From Acidimicrobiia bacterium (GTDB lineage: Bacteria; Actinomycetota; Acidimicrobiia; IMCC26256; PALSA-555), in the NCBI GenBank assembly GCA_009694295.1, contig SHVJ01000015.1, positions 1 through 33,491 on the forward strand: DNA of 33,491 nt, written 5' to 3'. This document shows, in pieces, positions 14,670-23,566 of this stretch. Under the pieces are notes generated by a model. It was given only the letters and a program-made list of their open reading frames with translations, did not search any database and had not been told where the DNA came from. Within the stretch, counting starts at the first letter, position 1. Every line of letters starts with the position of its first letter. A program made the position numbers and the translations under genes.

Positions 14670-15926
14670 ATGACCGACGTGCAGGACCAAGATCTCGACC
14701 CCGAGTACGACCCCTTCGCCGCATTCGACGAGTCGGCCGGCATCGGGCAGGTGCGTGACCCGCATGCCGTGTTCCACGAGCTGCGAGCCGAGTGCCCGGT
14801 GCAAACAGGCCCGCTGTCGGCGCGGTTCGGGCTCGAGCAGAGCATGGAAGAGGCGATGCTCGGCGACTCTGAAGCAGTGCCGCACACGGTGCTGTCGTTC
14901 GCCGCGGTGCAGCAGGTCCTCAAGGATGGCGAGACGTTTTCGTCGTCGGGGTACGCCGAGACCATTGGCCTCCTGATGGGTCACTCCATCCTCGAGATGG
15001 ATGAGCCCGAGCACCACCAGTACCGGTCGCTCGTCCAGCAGGCTTTCACGCGCAAAGCGATGGAGCGCTGGGAGGCTGACATCGTCGGACCGACGGTCGC
15101 CGAGAACATCGACAAGTTCGTCGACCGCGGAACTGCGGACCTCGTTCGCGAGCTGTTCTTCCCGTTCCCGGTGCAGGTAATCGCGGCGATGCTCGGACTT
15201 CCTGTGGACGATCTCCCGCAGTTCCATGCCAAGGCCGTCGAGCTGATCAGCATCATCTCGGATATCGATCGCGGGCTCATCGCTTCGCAGTGGCTCTACG
15301 ACTACTTCACGTCAGTCATCACCGATCGGCGGGCGAACCCACAGGACGACGTGATCAGCGTGTTGGTCGACGCCGAGCTCGATGGTGTGCGCCTGACCGA
15401 CGAGGAGATCATCGCGTTCCTCCGACTGCTGCTGCCTGCCGGGGCGGAGACCACATACCGGTCGTCGAGCAACCTGATGTTCGGGCTGCTGACCAACCCC
15501 GAACAGCTCGACGCGTTGCGCGCGAACCGCGATCTGATGCCGCAGGCGATCGAGGAAGGGCTGCGGTGGGAGCCGCCGCTCACAAGCATCGGGCGCACCG
15601 CGTCGCGTGATATGGAGGTTGAAGGCGTCACGATCCCGGCCGGCTCGCCGGTTCAGGTGTGCATGGCGAGCGCCAACCGCGACCCGGCTCGCTGGGACCG
15701 CCCCGACGACTTCGACATGTTCCGCGATCAGCAGCAGCACATGGCGTTCGCCTTCGGCCCGCATATGTGCCTCGGGTTGCACCTCGCGCGCATGGAGACG
15801 ACCGTGGTGATCAACGCGCTGCTCGACCGCCTCCCGAACCTGCGCCTCGATCCCGACGCCGAAGACGTACACATCAGCGGCTTGGCCTTCAGGGCACCGA
15901 ATCACTTGCCGGTGTTGTTCGGCTAA
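14670..15926 (+). CDS. Cytochrome P450
   Basis: This 418-residue soluble bacterial-type P450 would insert oxygen into a C-H bond using electrons from a ferredoxin. No redox partner is encoded in the window. Seen: substrate-side ILEMDEPEHHQYRSL (108-121), I-helix LLLPAGAETTYRS (253-265) with the acid-alcohol pair shifted to Glu-Thr, the ExxR motif Glu296-Arg299 in EEGLRWE, and heme loop FAFGPHMCLGLHLAR with axial Cys367. Length and motifs are normal. ATG 14670 is the first in frame; GGAG two bases upstream is too close to be an ideal RBS. It is divergent from the flavoprotein (57-base gap) and convergent with the amidohydrolase, leaving only six bases between stops. Confidence 0.96.
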   Translation: MTDVQDQDLDPEYDPFAAFDESAGIGQVRDPHAVFHELRAECPVQTGPLSARFGLEQSMEEAMLGDSEAVPHTVLSFAAVQQVLKDGETFSSSGYAETIGLLMGHSILEMDEPEHHQYRSLVQQAFTRKAMERWEADIVGPTVAENIDKFVDRGTADLVRELFFPFPVQVIAAMLGLPVDDLPQFHAKAVELISIISDIDRGLIASQWLYDYFTSVITDRRANPQDDVISVLVDAELDGVRLTDEEIIAFLRLLLPAGAETTYRSSSNLMFGLLTNPEQLDALRANRDLMPQAIEEGLRWEPPLTSIGRTASRDMEVEGVTIPAGSPVQVCMASANRDPARWDRPDDFDMFRDQQQHMAFAFGPHMCLGLHLARMETTVVINALLDRLPNLRLDPDAEDVHISGLAFRAPNHLPVLFG

Positions 15927-15932
15927 TCCTGG

Positions 15933-17039
15933 CTAGTCGACGCCGTACAGCCGTCGCGGGTTGTCCCAGGCAATCTGTTCTTTCTCTGAGTCGGAGAGAT
16001 CGTCACGGGCCATGAACTCGCGCACGCCGTTCGGGAACGAGCCTTCCGGGTGCGGAAAGTCGGCTGCGGTCACAATGCAGTTGATGCCGAGTGCGTCGAT
16101 CGTGTGGCGCAGGTGTGGCTCTTCCATCTCTACCGACACGAAGCACTGCCGTCGGAACAGCTCGCCCGGGGTTGCTGAGAGTTCCTCGACGTCGAGGCCC
16201 ACGTAACGCTCGTACAGCTCGTCGAGCCACCACAACCAGAACGGCAGCCATCCCGCGCCCGACTCGAGCACGACCACGCGCAAGCCCGGGTGTCGATCAC
16301 AGATGCCGCCCATCAGGAACGAGAAGAGCGTGAGCTGCGATTCGAGCGGGAACGCAGCCGCAATGCGGGGGAGGGCCCAATCGCCGAAACGATCGGCACC
16401 GATCTGACCGAGTCCGGTGCCGGCCACGTTGTGCAGCGAGAGCGATACACCCAGTTCGGCCAACGTTGCCCACAGCGGGTCGTAGAAGTCGCGTTCCAGG
16501 GTGACGCCGGAGAGCGGCGGCTCGGGGAGCACGAAGAACGCGTGCATGCCGAGCTGCTCGACGCAGCGGCGCGCCTCGGCGGCCGCGGCCGCGGGATCAC
16601 GCAGGTCAAGTTGGCCGACGGCCATCAGCCGATCGGGCACGTTGGCCACGAACTTGGCGGCCCAGTCGTTGTACGCGCGCACGATGGCGGCGGCGAGTGC
16701 CGGATCGAGACCGGCTGCGGCGACCTGCATGAGGCCGCGGCTCGGGTACAGCGCCATCCGACTGATGTCCTGATCATCCATTGCGAGCACGTACGCCTCA
16801 GGATCCCAACCCCGCTCGTCGTAACGGCCGTAGGTCGTCGCCCACTCTTCGTTGAGCGACGTGAGACCGCCGGCGAGGCGACGCCAGCGCACGGTGGGCA
16901 CGCGCAGGTGACGGTCGATCGTCATCCCACCGCGGTCATTGCCTCCGACCGGTGCGCGATCGCGCAGTGCCGGCTCGATGTGTTTCGCCCAGAGATCGGG
17001 TGGTTCCATGAAATGCGAGTCGACATCGAAGAAGGCCAT
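15933..17039 (-). CDS. Amidohydrolase_2-family metal-dependent hydrolase
   Basis: This 368-residue TIM-barrel hydrolase or decarboxylase is the third amidohydrolase_2 member in the window. Seen: metal motif FFDVDSHFMEPPDLWAKHI at the N-terminus, AMDDQDISRMALYPSRG, VRAYNDWAAKFVANVPDRL, the barrel histidine in LSLHNVAGTG, VVLESGAGWLPFW and the late metal Asp in VTAADFPHPEGSFP. The metal site looks intact. ATG 17039 begins one base after the stop of the GerW-like gene, so it is the last gene of a long minus-strand run. It is more compact than the pair at 4526-7197. The substrate is not identifiable. Confidence 0.93.
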   Translation of the reverse strand: MAFFDVDSHFMEPPDLWAKHIEPALRDRAPVGGNDRGGMTIDRHLRVPTVRWRRLAGGLTSLNEEWATTYGRYDERGWDPEAYVLAMDDQDISRMALYPSRGLMQVAAAGLDPALAAAIVRAYNDWAAKFVANVPDRLMAVGQLDLRDPAAAAAEARRCVEQLGMHAFFVLPEPPLSGVTLERDFYDPLWATLAELGVSLSLHNVAGTGLGQIGADRFGDWALPRIAAAFPLESQLTLFSFLMGGICDRHPGLRVVVLESGAGWLPFWLWWLDELYERYVGLDVEELSATPGELFRRQCFVSVEMEEPHLRHTIDALGINCIVTAADFPHPEGSFPNGVREFMARDDLSDSEKEQIAWDNPRRLYGVD

Positions 17040-17040
17040 G

Positions 17041-17388
17041 TCAATGGCGACCGCGGAATAGCAGTCGCGCGAGGACGAGCGCGTCGCCGGCGATCACGGC
17101 GTTGATCACGAGTTGACGCTCGCGGTCAACCACCGGTTCCCACGTCACGTCCCCGTTGCGGATCACGAAGGCGCCGACCGGACGAGCGCCCACGCCGAAC
17201 CCGCCGCCGGTGTCGATCGCTCCCTTGCCGTCGTCGCCACCCCCGCCGCCAGCGCCACCGACCACCGAAGCCGCTGGGATGACGATGGTGCCGTCGCGTT
17301 CGACCGGTTCACCGAACACGCGTCGCACCGTGATGACGTCGCGCGCCTGCTCGATCATCTGATTGATGCGCTCCAGCTCCATCGACAT
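17041..17388 (-). CDS. GerW/YtfJ-family protein
   Basis: This 115-residue protein resembles Bacillus YtfJ/GerW, a family first linked to spore germination but also present in non-sporulating actinobacteria. Seen: helical start MELERINQMIEQARDVITV, then RVFGEPVERDGTIVIPAASV, a Gly-rich stretch VVGGAGGGGGDDGKG, then GGGFGVGARPVGAFVIRNG and a C-terminal VINAVIAGDALVLARLL that may be amphipathic or membrane-associated. ATG 17388 has a good RBS (GGAGGG at 17398-17393); the longer frame to 17481 overlaps the SDR. It sits between an SDR and an amidohydrolase in a catabolic operon, which is unexpected. Its function is unknown. Confidence 0.85.
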   Translation of the reverse strand: MSMELERINQMIEQARDVITVRRVFGEPVERDGTIVIPAASVVGGAGGGGGDDGKGAIDTGGGFGVGARPVGAFVIRNGDVTWEPVVDRERQLVINAVIAGDALVLARLLFRGRH

Positions 17389-17411
17389 GATGCCCTCCAG
17401 TGTCCGAGCGC

Positions 17412-18392
17412 TCAGAACGTGTCGGTGCGTGGGGTTGATGATGTCGACGCGGTACCCGTCGCTTGGTACTCCTGCTGCCACTCCTTGGGCGGGAGCTCGG
17501 CGGGCTTGGCGCCCGCGCCGAACATGCGGGGGATCTCGCCGGCGAGGTCGGGCGCGGCCCAGCCGCGGTCACCGCGCTCGGCGAGGCGATCAACCTCCCA
17601 TGCACGGATGTGCTCCACGATGCCGCCGCGCACTTGGAAGGTCTGGCCACTCAAGTAGCCGGCCTCCGGCGACGCGCAGTAGCAGACCATCTCGGCGACG
17701 TGCACGGGATCACCCGCGTCGATCGGGCCAGCCGCCGCTTCTCGATGCTGACGCGAGCGCCAACCGATCGCGGCGAGGCGCGTGTACGCCGACGGCATGA
17801 TCGTGTTTGCCGTCACTCCATACGGCGCCATCTCTGTGGCAACGGCGTTGGTGAACGCCATGACGCCCGCCTTGGCCGCCACGTAGTTCGACTGACCCGC
17901 GCCGCCGGCCATGAGAAGTCCGGTGGCGGTGTTCACGATGCGTCCGTAGCCGCCTCGGCCCGCCTTCGCTTCCTCGCGCCACCACCGACACGCGGGCGAC
18001 GTCACCGAGAAGGTGCCCTTGAGGTGAACGCGGATGACGTCGTCCCATTCGGCCTCGGTCATGTTGAAGGCCATGCGCGGCCGTCCGAAGCCTGCGTTGT
18101 TCACCACGATGTCGAGGCGGCCCCATTCGTCAGTTGCGCGCTGGACCAGCGCGGCCCCGCCGTCGGCGGTCGAGATGTCGGACCGGTCTGAAACCGCTTC
18201 GCCACCTGCGGCTGTGATCTCGCTGACCACTTCGTCGGCGGGCGACTCGTCGGTCGCACTGCCGTCGGTTGCCACGCCGAGGTCGTTGACCACAACCTTG
18301 GCTCCGTACGCCGCTAGGCGGGTGGCCTCGGCCCGGCCGATGCCCCGGCCCGATCCGGTGACGACGGCGACTCTTCCTGAGAGATCAATCAT
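17412..18392 (-). CDS. Short-chain dehydrogenase/reductase (3-hydroxyacyl-CoA dehydrogenase-like)
   Basis: This 326-residue SDR oxidises or reduces an alcohol/ketone with NAD(P). Seen: TGSGRGIG (12-19), the acidic VVVNDLG end of beta-2 (34-39), NNAG (98-101) and Tyr170/Lys174 in QSNYVAAKAG. The position 13 residues before Tyr170, usually Ser, is Thr157 (VNTATG). The insert after beta-2 and the long C-terminal extension (about 265-326) resemble the 17-beta-HSD4/MFE-2-type hydroxyacyl-CoA dehydrogenases. That fits a beta-oxidation role beside the acyl-CoA synthetase, whose stop overlaps this start (ATGA). The extension ends in a Ser/Thr-rich tail. Confidence 0.92.
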   Translation of the reverse strand: MIDLSGRVAVVTGSGRGIGRAEATRLAAYGAKVVVNDLGVATDGSATDESPADEVVSEITAAGGEAVSDRSDISTADGGAALVQRATDEWGRLDIVVNNAGFGRPRMAFNMTEAEWDDVIRVHLKGTFSVTSPACRWWREEAKAGRGGYGRIVNTATGLLMAGGAGQSNYVAAKAGVMAFTNAVATEMAPYGVTANTIMPSAYTRLAAIGWRSRQHREAAAGPIDAGDPVHVAEMVCYCASPEAGYLSGQTFQVRGGIVEHIRAWEVDRLAERGDRGWAAPDLAGEIPRMFGAGAKPAELPPKEWQQEYQATGTASTSSTPRTDTF

Positions 18393-20044
18393 GTCTTCTC
18401 CAGCTCTGCGCTGCGGCCGCGCTCGGTAAAGCGGTTGCGCAACGCCTGGCGGTCATCATCACTCATCGGGCGCAGGCCCTGGCTGGCGTCCCCGCGCCAC
18501 CAGACAGGATCAGAGGTGTCCCAGCGCTCGTTGCGGAGCTGGCGTTTCAGGATCTTCTGGGTCTCGGTGACGGGGAGGGCCGCAACCACGCGGACGTAGC
18601 GCGGCGACCACTTCGTGCCGAGATCGGACTGTTCGGCCAGGAACGAGTCGAAGTCGGCGGCATCGAACGACGTGCCCGGCTTGAGCTCCAGCGCGACCAT
18701 CAGTTGGTCGCCAACCACCTCGTCGGGCACCGCGTACACGGCCGCGAGCACTACGTCGGGGTGACGAGCCAGGATCCGCTCAACCGGCGAAGCTGCGAAG
18801 TTCTCGCCGTCGACCCGCAGCCACTCGTAGTCGCGTCCGGCGAAGTAGAACCAGCCATTCTCGTCGCAGTAGCCAAGATCGCCGGTCCAGTACCAGCCGT
18901 CGTGCACCCGTTGCGCGTCGGCTTCGTCGTTCTTGTAGTACCCCTCGAACGACGCCGCACCATGCTTGTTCACGATCTCGCCGATGGCTTCCTCGGCGTT
19001 GAGGAGATGACCATCGGAATCGAAGCGAGCGGGTGGGCAGTCCTCGCCGGTCTCCGAGTTCACGATCGATGTGCCTTCTGGGCCGATGCCGAGTGCGCCC
19101 TTCGGCATGTCGGGCATCCGATTGATGTTGGCGCCGCCTTCCGTTGATCCGTAGCCGTCGCCGACGCGGCACCCAAAGCGGGTGGCGAAGCGTTCGATAT
19201 CGAGGTCGGCGCCTTCGTTGCCGAACACGCGGGTGAGCGTGTTCTCGGCGTCATCGGTCTGCTCGGGGGTGGCCAGGATGTACGAGAGGGGTTTGCCGAC
19301 GTAGTTGAAGTAGGTCACCCCGTACTTGCGCACGTCGGGAAGGAACCCCGACGCCGAGAACCGTCGGCGCAGCACGAGCGCGGCACCCGACATCAGCCAT
19401 GGGCCGAAAGACGTGATCACGGCGTTCGAGTGGAAGAGCGGCATCGTGCAGTACATGACATCGTCGGCTGTGAGCGCTTGCATCATCGTGAGTCCGGTGC
19501 TCGAGCGGACGAGCCGCTCCTGCGACAGGATGCACGCCTTCGGCGCGCCGCTCGTGCCCGATGTGAAGAGCAAGCAGTACGGCGCGACCGGATCGATATC
19601 GAGAGTGGGCAGCGATGCGTCGTGGTACGGGGCGAGCGCGTCGTCGTAGCCATCCTCGTCCACGACGAGCACGTCGGCCCGCGCCGCCGCGAGATCGAGG
19701 CCGTCCAAGAGGGAGAGGTGGCGACGCTCGGTGACGATGGCCTGGCAATCGGTGTGACGGATGTCGCGTTCGAGCTCAGCGCCACGCCGAGTCGGGTTGA
19801 TGCCGACGAGCACATCGTTCGTAAGTGCCGCCGCGCCCATCCACATTACGAACTCCGGCACGTTGTCGAGCAACAACCCCACGTGGCGAGGCGCAGCGCG
19901 GTCGAGTTCGGCAAGCAGGTAGCCAGCGCGTTGCGTGCATGCCTGGACGTACTCAGCCCAAGTCCATGCGTCATCCTCGAAGCGGAGCGCAATGCGATCG
20001 CCGTCGGCGGCTCGCACTTGGATCAGCTCCTGGACCGTGGACAC
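18389..20044 (-). CDS. Acyl-CoA synthetase (FadD17/FATP-like)
   Basis: This 551-residue AMP-forming ligase starts at GTG 20044. All adenylation motifs are intact: P-loop LLFTSGTSGAPKA (158-170), A5 GDGYGSTEGG (295-304), A7/A8 WYWTGDLGYCDENGW and FAGRDYEWLRVDGENF (384-416), and A10 TETQKILKRQL with Lys497. The GSTEGG box and C-terminal style recall actinobacterial FadD17/FATP-type ligases for long-chain or steroid side-chain acids (family memory, not verified). It is followed by the hydroxyacyl-CoA-dehydrogenase-like SDR with a 4-base overlap, a logical pair. The SMP-30 gene ends ten bases upstream. This is the most canonical of the window's three ligases. Confidence 0.95.
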   Translation of the reverse strand: MSTVQELIQVRAADGDRIALRFEDDAWTWAEYVQACTQRAGYLLAELDRAAPRHVGLLLDNVPEFVMWMGAAALTNDVLVGINPTRRGAELERDIRHTDCQAIVTERRHLSLLDGLDLAAARADVLVVDEDGYDDALAPYHDASLPTLDIDPVAPYCLLFTSGTSGAPKACILSQERLVRSSTGLTMMQALTADDVMYCTMPLFHSNAVITSFGPWLMSGAALVLRRRFSASGFLPDVRKYGVTYFNYVGKPLSYILATPEQTDDAENTLTRVFGNEGADLDIERFATRFGCRVGDGYGSTEGGANINRMPDMPKGALGIGPEGTSIVNSETGEDCPPARFDSDGHLLNAEEAIGEIVNKHGAASFEGYYKNDEADAQRVHDGWYWTGDLGYCDENGWFYFAGRDYEWLRVDGENFAASPVERILARHPDVVLAAVYAVPDEVVGDQLMVALELKPGTSFDAADFDSFLAEQSDLGTKWSPRYVRVVAALPVTETQKILKRQLRNERWDTSDPVWWRGDASQGLRPMSDDDRQALRNRFTERGRSAELEKT

Positions 20045-20054
20045 CGAAATTCGC

Positions 20055-20966
20055 CTAGAACGCGAGCTTGAGGCCCGGGCGGGGCCAATCGAGGGCCACG
20101 AGGCGTCCGCTGCCCGAAAGCGTCGCGTACGCGGTCTTCATGTCGTTGCCTGCGAAGCAGACGTTGGTAGTGAACCGGTCGGGGAGGGCGACGTACTCGT
20201 GACCTCCGTCGACCTGGACCACACACAGCCCTGCACCGATCGCCGCGACCACGACCGCGCCACCGGCTTCGACGGCGAGTGAATCGAAGTGCCCCTTCGT
20301 TGCTTCGAGCACGGTCGCCATCGGAGTCGCGACCGTGCCAGGACCGGTGATGTCCCAGGCGTTCAACCGGCCGGTATAGCTCTCGGCCACATAGACGCGG
20401 TCGCCCGCAGGAGACAGGCCCACACCATTCGGCCCGAGTAGCCCGCGCGCGACCTGCGTCACCGACTTGCCGTCGACGGTGGCGTAGTACAAGCCGCCGC
20501 GGTCGGTGTCGTGGGCCCGTGACTTCCCGAAGTCGGTGAACCAGAACCCGCCGTCGGTGTCGAAGACGATGTCGTTCGGGCCTCGGAAGGTCATGCCTTC
20601 GCACTCTTTGTAGAGCACGGAGTGCTCACCCGTGTCGAGATCGACCCGGTTGATCCAACCACCATTGAAGTCGGCCGGCTGGTTGCTCATGTTCGTCAGG
20701 TCGAAGGGGATGATCATGCCGTCGAGCTCGCTCCACAGAAACCCGCCGTTGTTGACCACGTAGCACGCTCCGTCAGGACCGATGGCCGCACCATTGGGGC
20801 CACCACCGAGATCGGCGACGACGTCGACGGTGCCATCGGTGTTGCAGCGACTTAACGTGCCGCGCCGGATCTCCACCACGAGCACGCTGCCGTCGGGCAT
20901 CGCGATCGGACCTTCGGGAAACTGGAGACCCGTCGCGAACTCGCGAACCTCGGCCGTCGTGCCCAT
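20055..20966 (-). CDS. SMP-30/gluconolactonase-like beta-propeller protein
   Basis: This 303-residue six-bladed propeller protein belongs to the SMP-30/gluconolactonase/LRE-like family, calcium-dependent lactone hydrolases. Seen: LQFPEGPIAMPDGSVLVVE (14-32), GPNGAAIGPDGACYVVNNGG, FRGPNDIVFDTDGGFWFTD, LGPNGVGLSPAGDRVYVAES and VCFAGNDMKTAYATLSGSG. These are the repeated blade strands that carry the metal-binding Glu, Asn and Asp. ATG 20966 is preferred because AGGGAG lies six bases upstream; a GTG at 20999 would add 11 poorly family-like residues. A role hydrolysing a lactone, for example one made by Baeyer-Villiger-type chemistry, is plausible but inferred. Confidence 0.92.
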   Translation of the reverse strand: MGTTAEVREFATGLQFPEGPIAMPDGSVLVVEIRRGTLSRCNTDGTVDVVADLGGGPNGAAIGPDGACYVVNNGGFLWSELDGMIIPFDLTNMSNQPADFNGGWINRVDLDTGEHSVLYKECEGMTFRGPNDIVFDTDGGFWFTDFGKSRAHDTDRGGLYYATVDGKSVTQVARGLLGPNGVGLSPAGDRVYVAESYTGRLNAWDITGPGTVATPMATVLEATKGHFDSLAVEAGGAVVVAAIGAGLCVVQVDGGHEYVALPDRFTTNVCFAGNDMKTAYATLSGSGRLVALDWPRPGLKLAF

Positions 20967-20971
20967 CGTGT

Positions 20972-20977
20972 CTCCCT
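20972..20977 (-). promoter_or_regulatory. RBS deciding the ATG 20966 start of the SMP-30 gene
   Basis: Read on the minus strand, AAGAGGGAG ends five to six bases before ATG 20966. The upstream GTG 20999 has no comparable site. Confidence 0.55.
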
Positions 20978-21004
20978 CTTTGTTGTGTTTGGTGCTCACC
21001 GAGA

Positions 21005-21424
21005 TCAGGAGATCGCGGCGGTCGCGACTTCCGTGTTGTGGTACTCGCGCCAGAACGTGATCCCGCCGTCACCGAAACGGAAGATTCCGATGTAGCGGTT
21101 TACGTACGGGCGACCGTTGCTCTTCACGATGGCGTCACTCACATACTCGGCGACGAGTGTGCTGCCGTCCGCGCCCGGGTACGTGGTGGTCACCTCGAGT
21201 CGGAACGGGTCGAACATCGCGCCGATGACGTTGGTGATGAGCGCGTGCATGGCGTCGCGACCGCGAACCGGCATCTCGAAGAACTCTGGAGCGAACGCCA
21301 AGTCAAACTCCACGTCGTCGGCAAGCAACGCAACGGCGCCTTCGAAGTCACGAGATGACATGCGTTGGAAGAGCTCGTGCACGGTGGCCTCGTGCTTGGC
21401 TGCTTCAGGAGCGGGCGATGTCAC
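21005..21424 (-). CDS. SnoaL/NTF2-like small protein
   Basis: This 139-residue cone-shaped alpha+beta protein is of the NTF2-like (SnoaL) superfamily, which includes ketosteroid isomerases, polyketide cyclases and dehydratases. Seen: helix ATVHELFQRMSSRDFEGAVA, strand LLADDVEFDLAFAPEFFEM, the RGRDAMHALITNV helix and the C-terminal sheet IGIFRFGDGGITFWREYHN. GTG 21424 is chosen; it overlaps the LLM gene end by 20 bases, and the longer frame is noise. A start a few codons later is possible. A catalytic role on a cyclic ketone would suit the P450 and steroid-like context, but no active-site assignment is safe. Confidence 0.83.
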   Translation of the reverse strand: MTSPAPEAAKHEATVHELFQRMSSRDFEGAVALLADDVEFDLAFAPEFFEMPVRGRDAMHALITNVIGAMFDPFRLEVTTTYPGADGSTLVAEYVSDAIVKSNGRPYVNRYIGIFRFGDGGITFWREYHNTEVATAAIS

Positions 21425-22355
21425 CGAGGGCCTCCAGGGCTTCGTTGAAGTTGTGCGCCGGGTCGGCGCCACAGCCGTACGGGGAGAGCACGACTTCGTC
21501 GGCTCCCGCCTGCTCATACTCGCGCAGTCGAGCGGCGATCGCCGCGGTGTCGCCCCATGGAACGACGGTGTCGGTGAACGCGTCGGTCCAACCTCCCGCG
21601 CCAACCGTGGCGACGTCGACGTCGGCGACTGTGGCGAGCACGTCGGCGTATGCCGGCATGTGCACGTAGATGGCGAGATCCTCACGGGCAGCCGCGTGGA
21701 CTGCGGCGCCGTCCGTCGACACGTAGCAGGGGAGCTGCACCACGATTGGTGGTGCTCCGCGCCCGGTCGATGCGGCCCCGGCCCGAACCGCAGGCGCGAC
21801 CACGTCAGCGATGTACCGCGGTGGGGTCAACCAGGGGATCACACCGTCGGTGTGTGCGCCGGCGACGTGGCACATCTGTTCATGGAGCGCGCCGATCATC
21901 ACGGGGGGAGTGCCGCCGTCCTCGACGTCGAGGAACGCGGTGACCTTGTAGTGGTCGCCCGCGAAGGTGATCTTGCCGTCGGCGAGCAACGTCCGGACGA
22001 TCGTGACGTACTCACGCGTATGCGAAACCGGCCGGTCGTACGGGATCCCGTACATCCCCATGACGGGTGGATGCGATGGACCCACGCCCAGCCGGAAGCG
22101 CCCGCCGCACGCTGCGTTGGCGGTCGCGGCTTGTTGGGCAACCACCACTGGATGGCGAGGCCATGACGGGATCACCGCGGTCCCGAGGATGATGCGGTCG
22201 GTCTCGGACCCAGCCAGCGCGAGCGCCATGATTGGATCGATGCCGAACGCCGCGCCGAGGTGCATGGCGTGAAACCCGAGCGCCTCGCTGCGCTGAGCCA
22301 ACGAGACCACGTGCTTGATCGAACGGGTCTCCGGGAAGAGGACTGAGAGATTCAC
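21405..22355 (-). CDS. LLM-class F420-dependent oxidoreductase
   Basis: This 316-residue luciferase-like TIM-barrel oxidoreductase belongs to a group that in actinobacteria usually uses cofactor F420. Seen: NLSVLFPETRSIKHVV at the N-terminus, RSEALGFHAMHLG, DRIILGTAVIPSWPRHP, the cofactor-site stretch GGRFRLGVGPSHPPVM, PPVMIGALHEQM and AGADEVVLSPYGCG near the C-terminus. GTG 22355 is chosen because it gives the family N-terminus and lies ten bases after the previous stop. F420 use is inferred from family and organism type; FMN-dependent relatives exist. It could reduce an enone or alkene or oxidise an alcohol. Confidence 0.92.
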   Translation of the reverse strand: MNLSVLFPETRSIKHVVSLAQRSEALGFHAMHLGAAFGIDPIMALALAGSETDRIILGTAVIPSWPRHPVVVAQQAATANAACGGRFRLGVGPSHPPVMGMYGIPYDRPVSHTREYVTIVRTLLADGKITFAGDHYKVTAFLDVEDGGTPPVMIGALHEQMCHVAGAHTDGVIPWLTPPRYIADVVAPAVRAGAASTGRGAPPIVVQLPCYVSTDGAAVHAAAREDLAIYVHMPAYADVLATVADVDVATVGAGGWTDAFTDTVVPWGDTAAIAARLREYEQAGADEVVLSPYGCGADPAHNFNEALEALGDIARS

Positions 22356-22365
22356 GAATTGCTCT

Positions 22366-23511
22366 TCAGAGTGCCGCGTACAGCGCGTCGAGGATCGGGA
22401 ACCAGCGAGCATCGTCGCGCCGGGTGGTCCATTGCATGCGGTTCATCACGTAGCCGAAGGCGACGCCAGCATCAGGGTCGAGAAACCCGAGCGATCCGCC
22501 GGATCCGTTGTGTCCGAAGGAGCGCGCACCGGGGCCGAACGAGAAGTCGCCTTGGGGCATCGTGATCTCGAACCCCAGCCCGAAGCGGGTTGGGAGATCC
22601 ATGACCACGTCGAGCCCGTCCACATGGATGCGGCCGGCCTCGGCGACCAGAGCAGGAGAGAGGATGTCGCCGCGTCCGAGCGCACCGTAGATGCGCGCGA
22701 GGGCGCGGGCGTTCGTGTGGGCGTTGGCCGCGGGGATCTCGGCCGCTCGAAAGGCGCGCGAGTTCGTGTGCTCGATCACGTTGCAGTCGGGCGGGTTCCC
22801 GAACGACTTGGGACCCAATCCGTCGGGCTTCCAATGCGAGAAGAAGGTCGGTGCACCTTCTACGAGCTCGATGCTCATGTCGGCCGTGCGAGCGTCCTCG
22901 CTGTCGGGCAAGCCGAGGAAGCAGTCGATACCGAGCGGCGCCGCAATCTCGTCGTGGAGAAACGTGCCGATGGTGCGGCCATCGGCCCGGCGCAACACCT
23001 CACCGACGAGATGGCCGAACGTGACCCCGTGGTATCCGTGCGCGGTGCCTGGCTCCCACGACGGCGCCTCGGCGGCGAGCGCGTCGGTCATCGCCTCCCA
23101 GTCGGAGAGGGAACCGAACGGCATCGGCCGGGTGATCGCCGACATCCCGGCTTCGTGCGTGAGCAGCCAGCGCACGAGGATCGTGTCCTTGTTGGCGCCG
23201 CCGAACTCGGGCCACCACTTCGTCACCGGCGCGTCCAGGTCCACGACGCCGCGATCGACGAGCATCAAGAGCGCGATCGCGGCCAGTCCCTTCGTGCACG
23301 AGAAGCTGCATGCGATCGTGTCGGGTTCCCATGCACGTGTGTGGGCCGCGTTGGCCGAGCCGCCCCAGATGTCGAGGACCAACATTCCTTCGATCTCGAC
23401 AGCAAGGGAAGCACCCAGCTCGCGCCCGTCGGCGAACCCGGCGGCGAAGGCGTCGCGGACCCCGGAGAACCGTGGATCGCACGTTCCCTGGACGGAAGAG
23501 GCGGTCGACAT
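22366..23511 (-). CDS. Serine hydrolase of the beta-lactamase (class C/EstB) fold
   Basis: This 381-residue esterase-type protein has the penicillin-binding fold. Seen: SxxK as Ser71-Cys-Thr-Lys74 (CSFSCTKGLA), tyrosine motif Tyr160-His-Gly in GTAHGYHGVTFGHLVGE, and FGHNGSGGSLGF in the KTG position. No signal peptide is evident, so a cytoplasmic esterase acting on ester or lactone intermediates is more likely than antibiotic resistance. ATG 23511 is used; the frame upstream to 23601 runs into the divergent amidohydrolase. It is the first gene of the eight-gene minus-strand run that ends at 15933. Confidence 0.93.
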   Translation of the reverse strand: MSTASSVQGTCDPRFSGVRDAFAAGFADGRELGASLAVEIEGMLVLDIWGGSANAAHTRAWEPDTIACSFSCTKGLAAIALLMLVDRGVVDLDAPVTKWWPEFGGANKDTILVRWLLTHEAGMSAITRPMPFGSLSDWEAMTDALAAEAPSWEPGTAHGYHGVTFGHLVGEVLRRADGRTIGTFLHDEIAAPLGIDCFLGLPDSEDARTADMSIELVEGAPTFFSHWKPDGLGPKSFGNPPDCNVIEHTNSRAFRAAEIPAANAHTNARALARIYGALGRGDILSPALVAEAGRIHVDGLDVVMDLPTRFGLGFEITMPQGDFSFGPGARSFGHNGSGGSLGFLDPDAGVAFGYVMNRMQWTTRRDDARWFPILDALYAAL

Positions 23512-23566
23512 GCTGGGTGACCCTCGCAGTTGCGGCCCACGGTCGCAAGTGGTCGGATTGGCGGTC

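Noticed and set aside
12588-15227. 879-residue minus-strand open frame
   Set aside because: Only the part from ATG 14612 shows flavoprotein motifs. The extension is antisense to the P450 gene and has no family features.
22366-23511. Antibiotic-resistance beta-lactamase
   Set aside because: The fold and SxxK motif are present, but there is no signal peptide, the tyrosine motif is Y-H-G, and the catabolic context points to an esterase.
22691-23566. N-terminal extension of the 23567 amidohydrolase
   Set aside because: It is antisense to the beta-lactamase-fold gene. The family N-terminus begins at ATG 23567.
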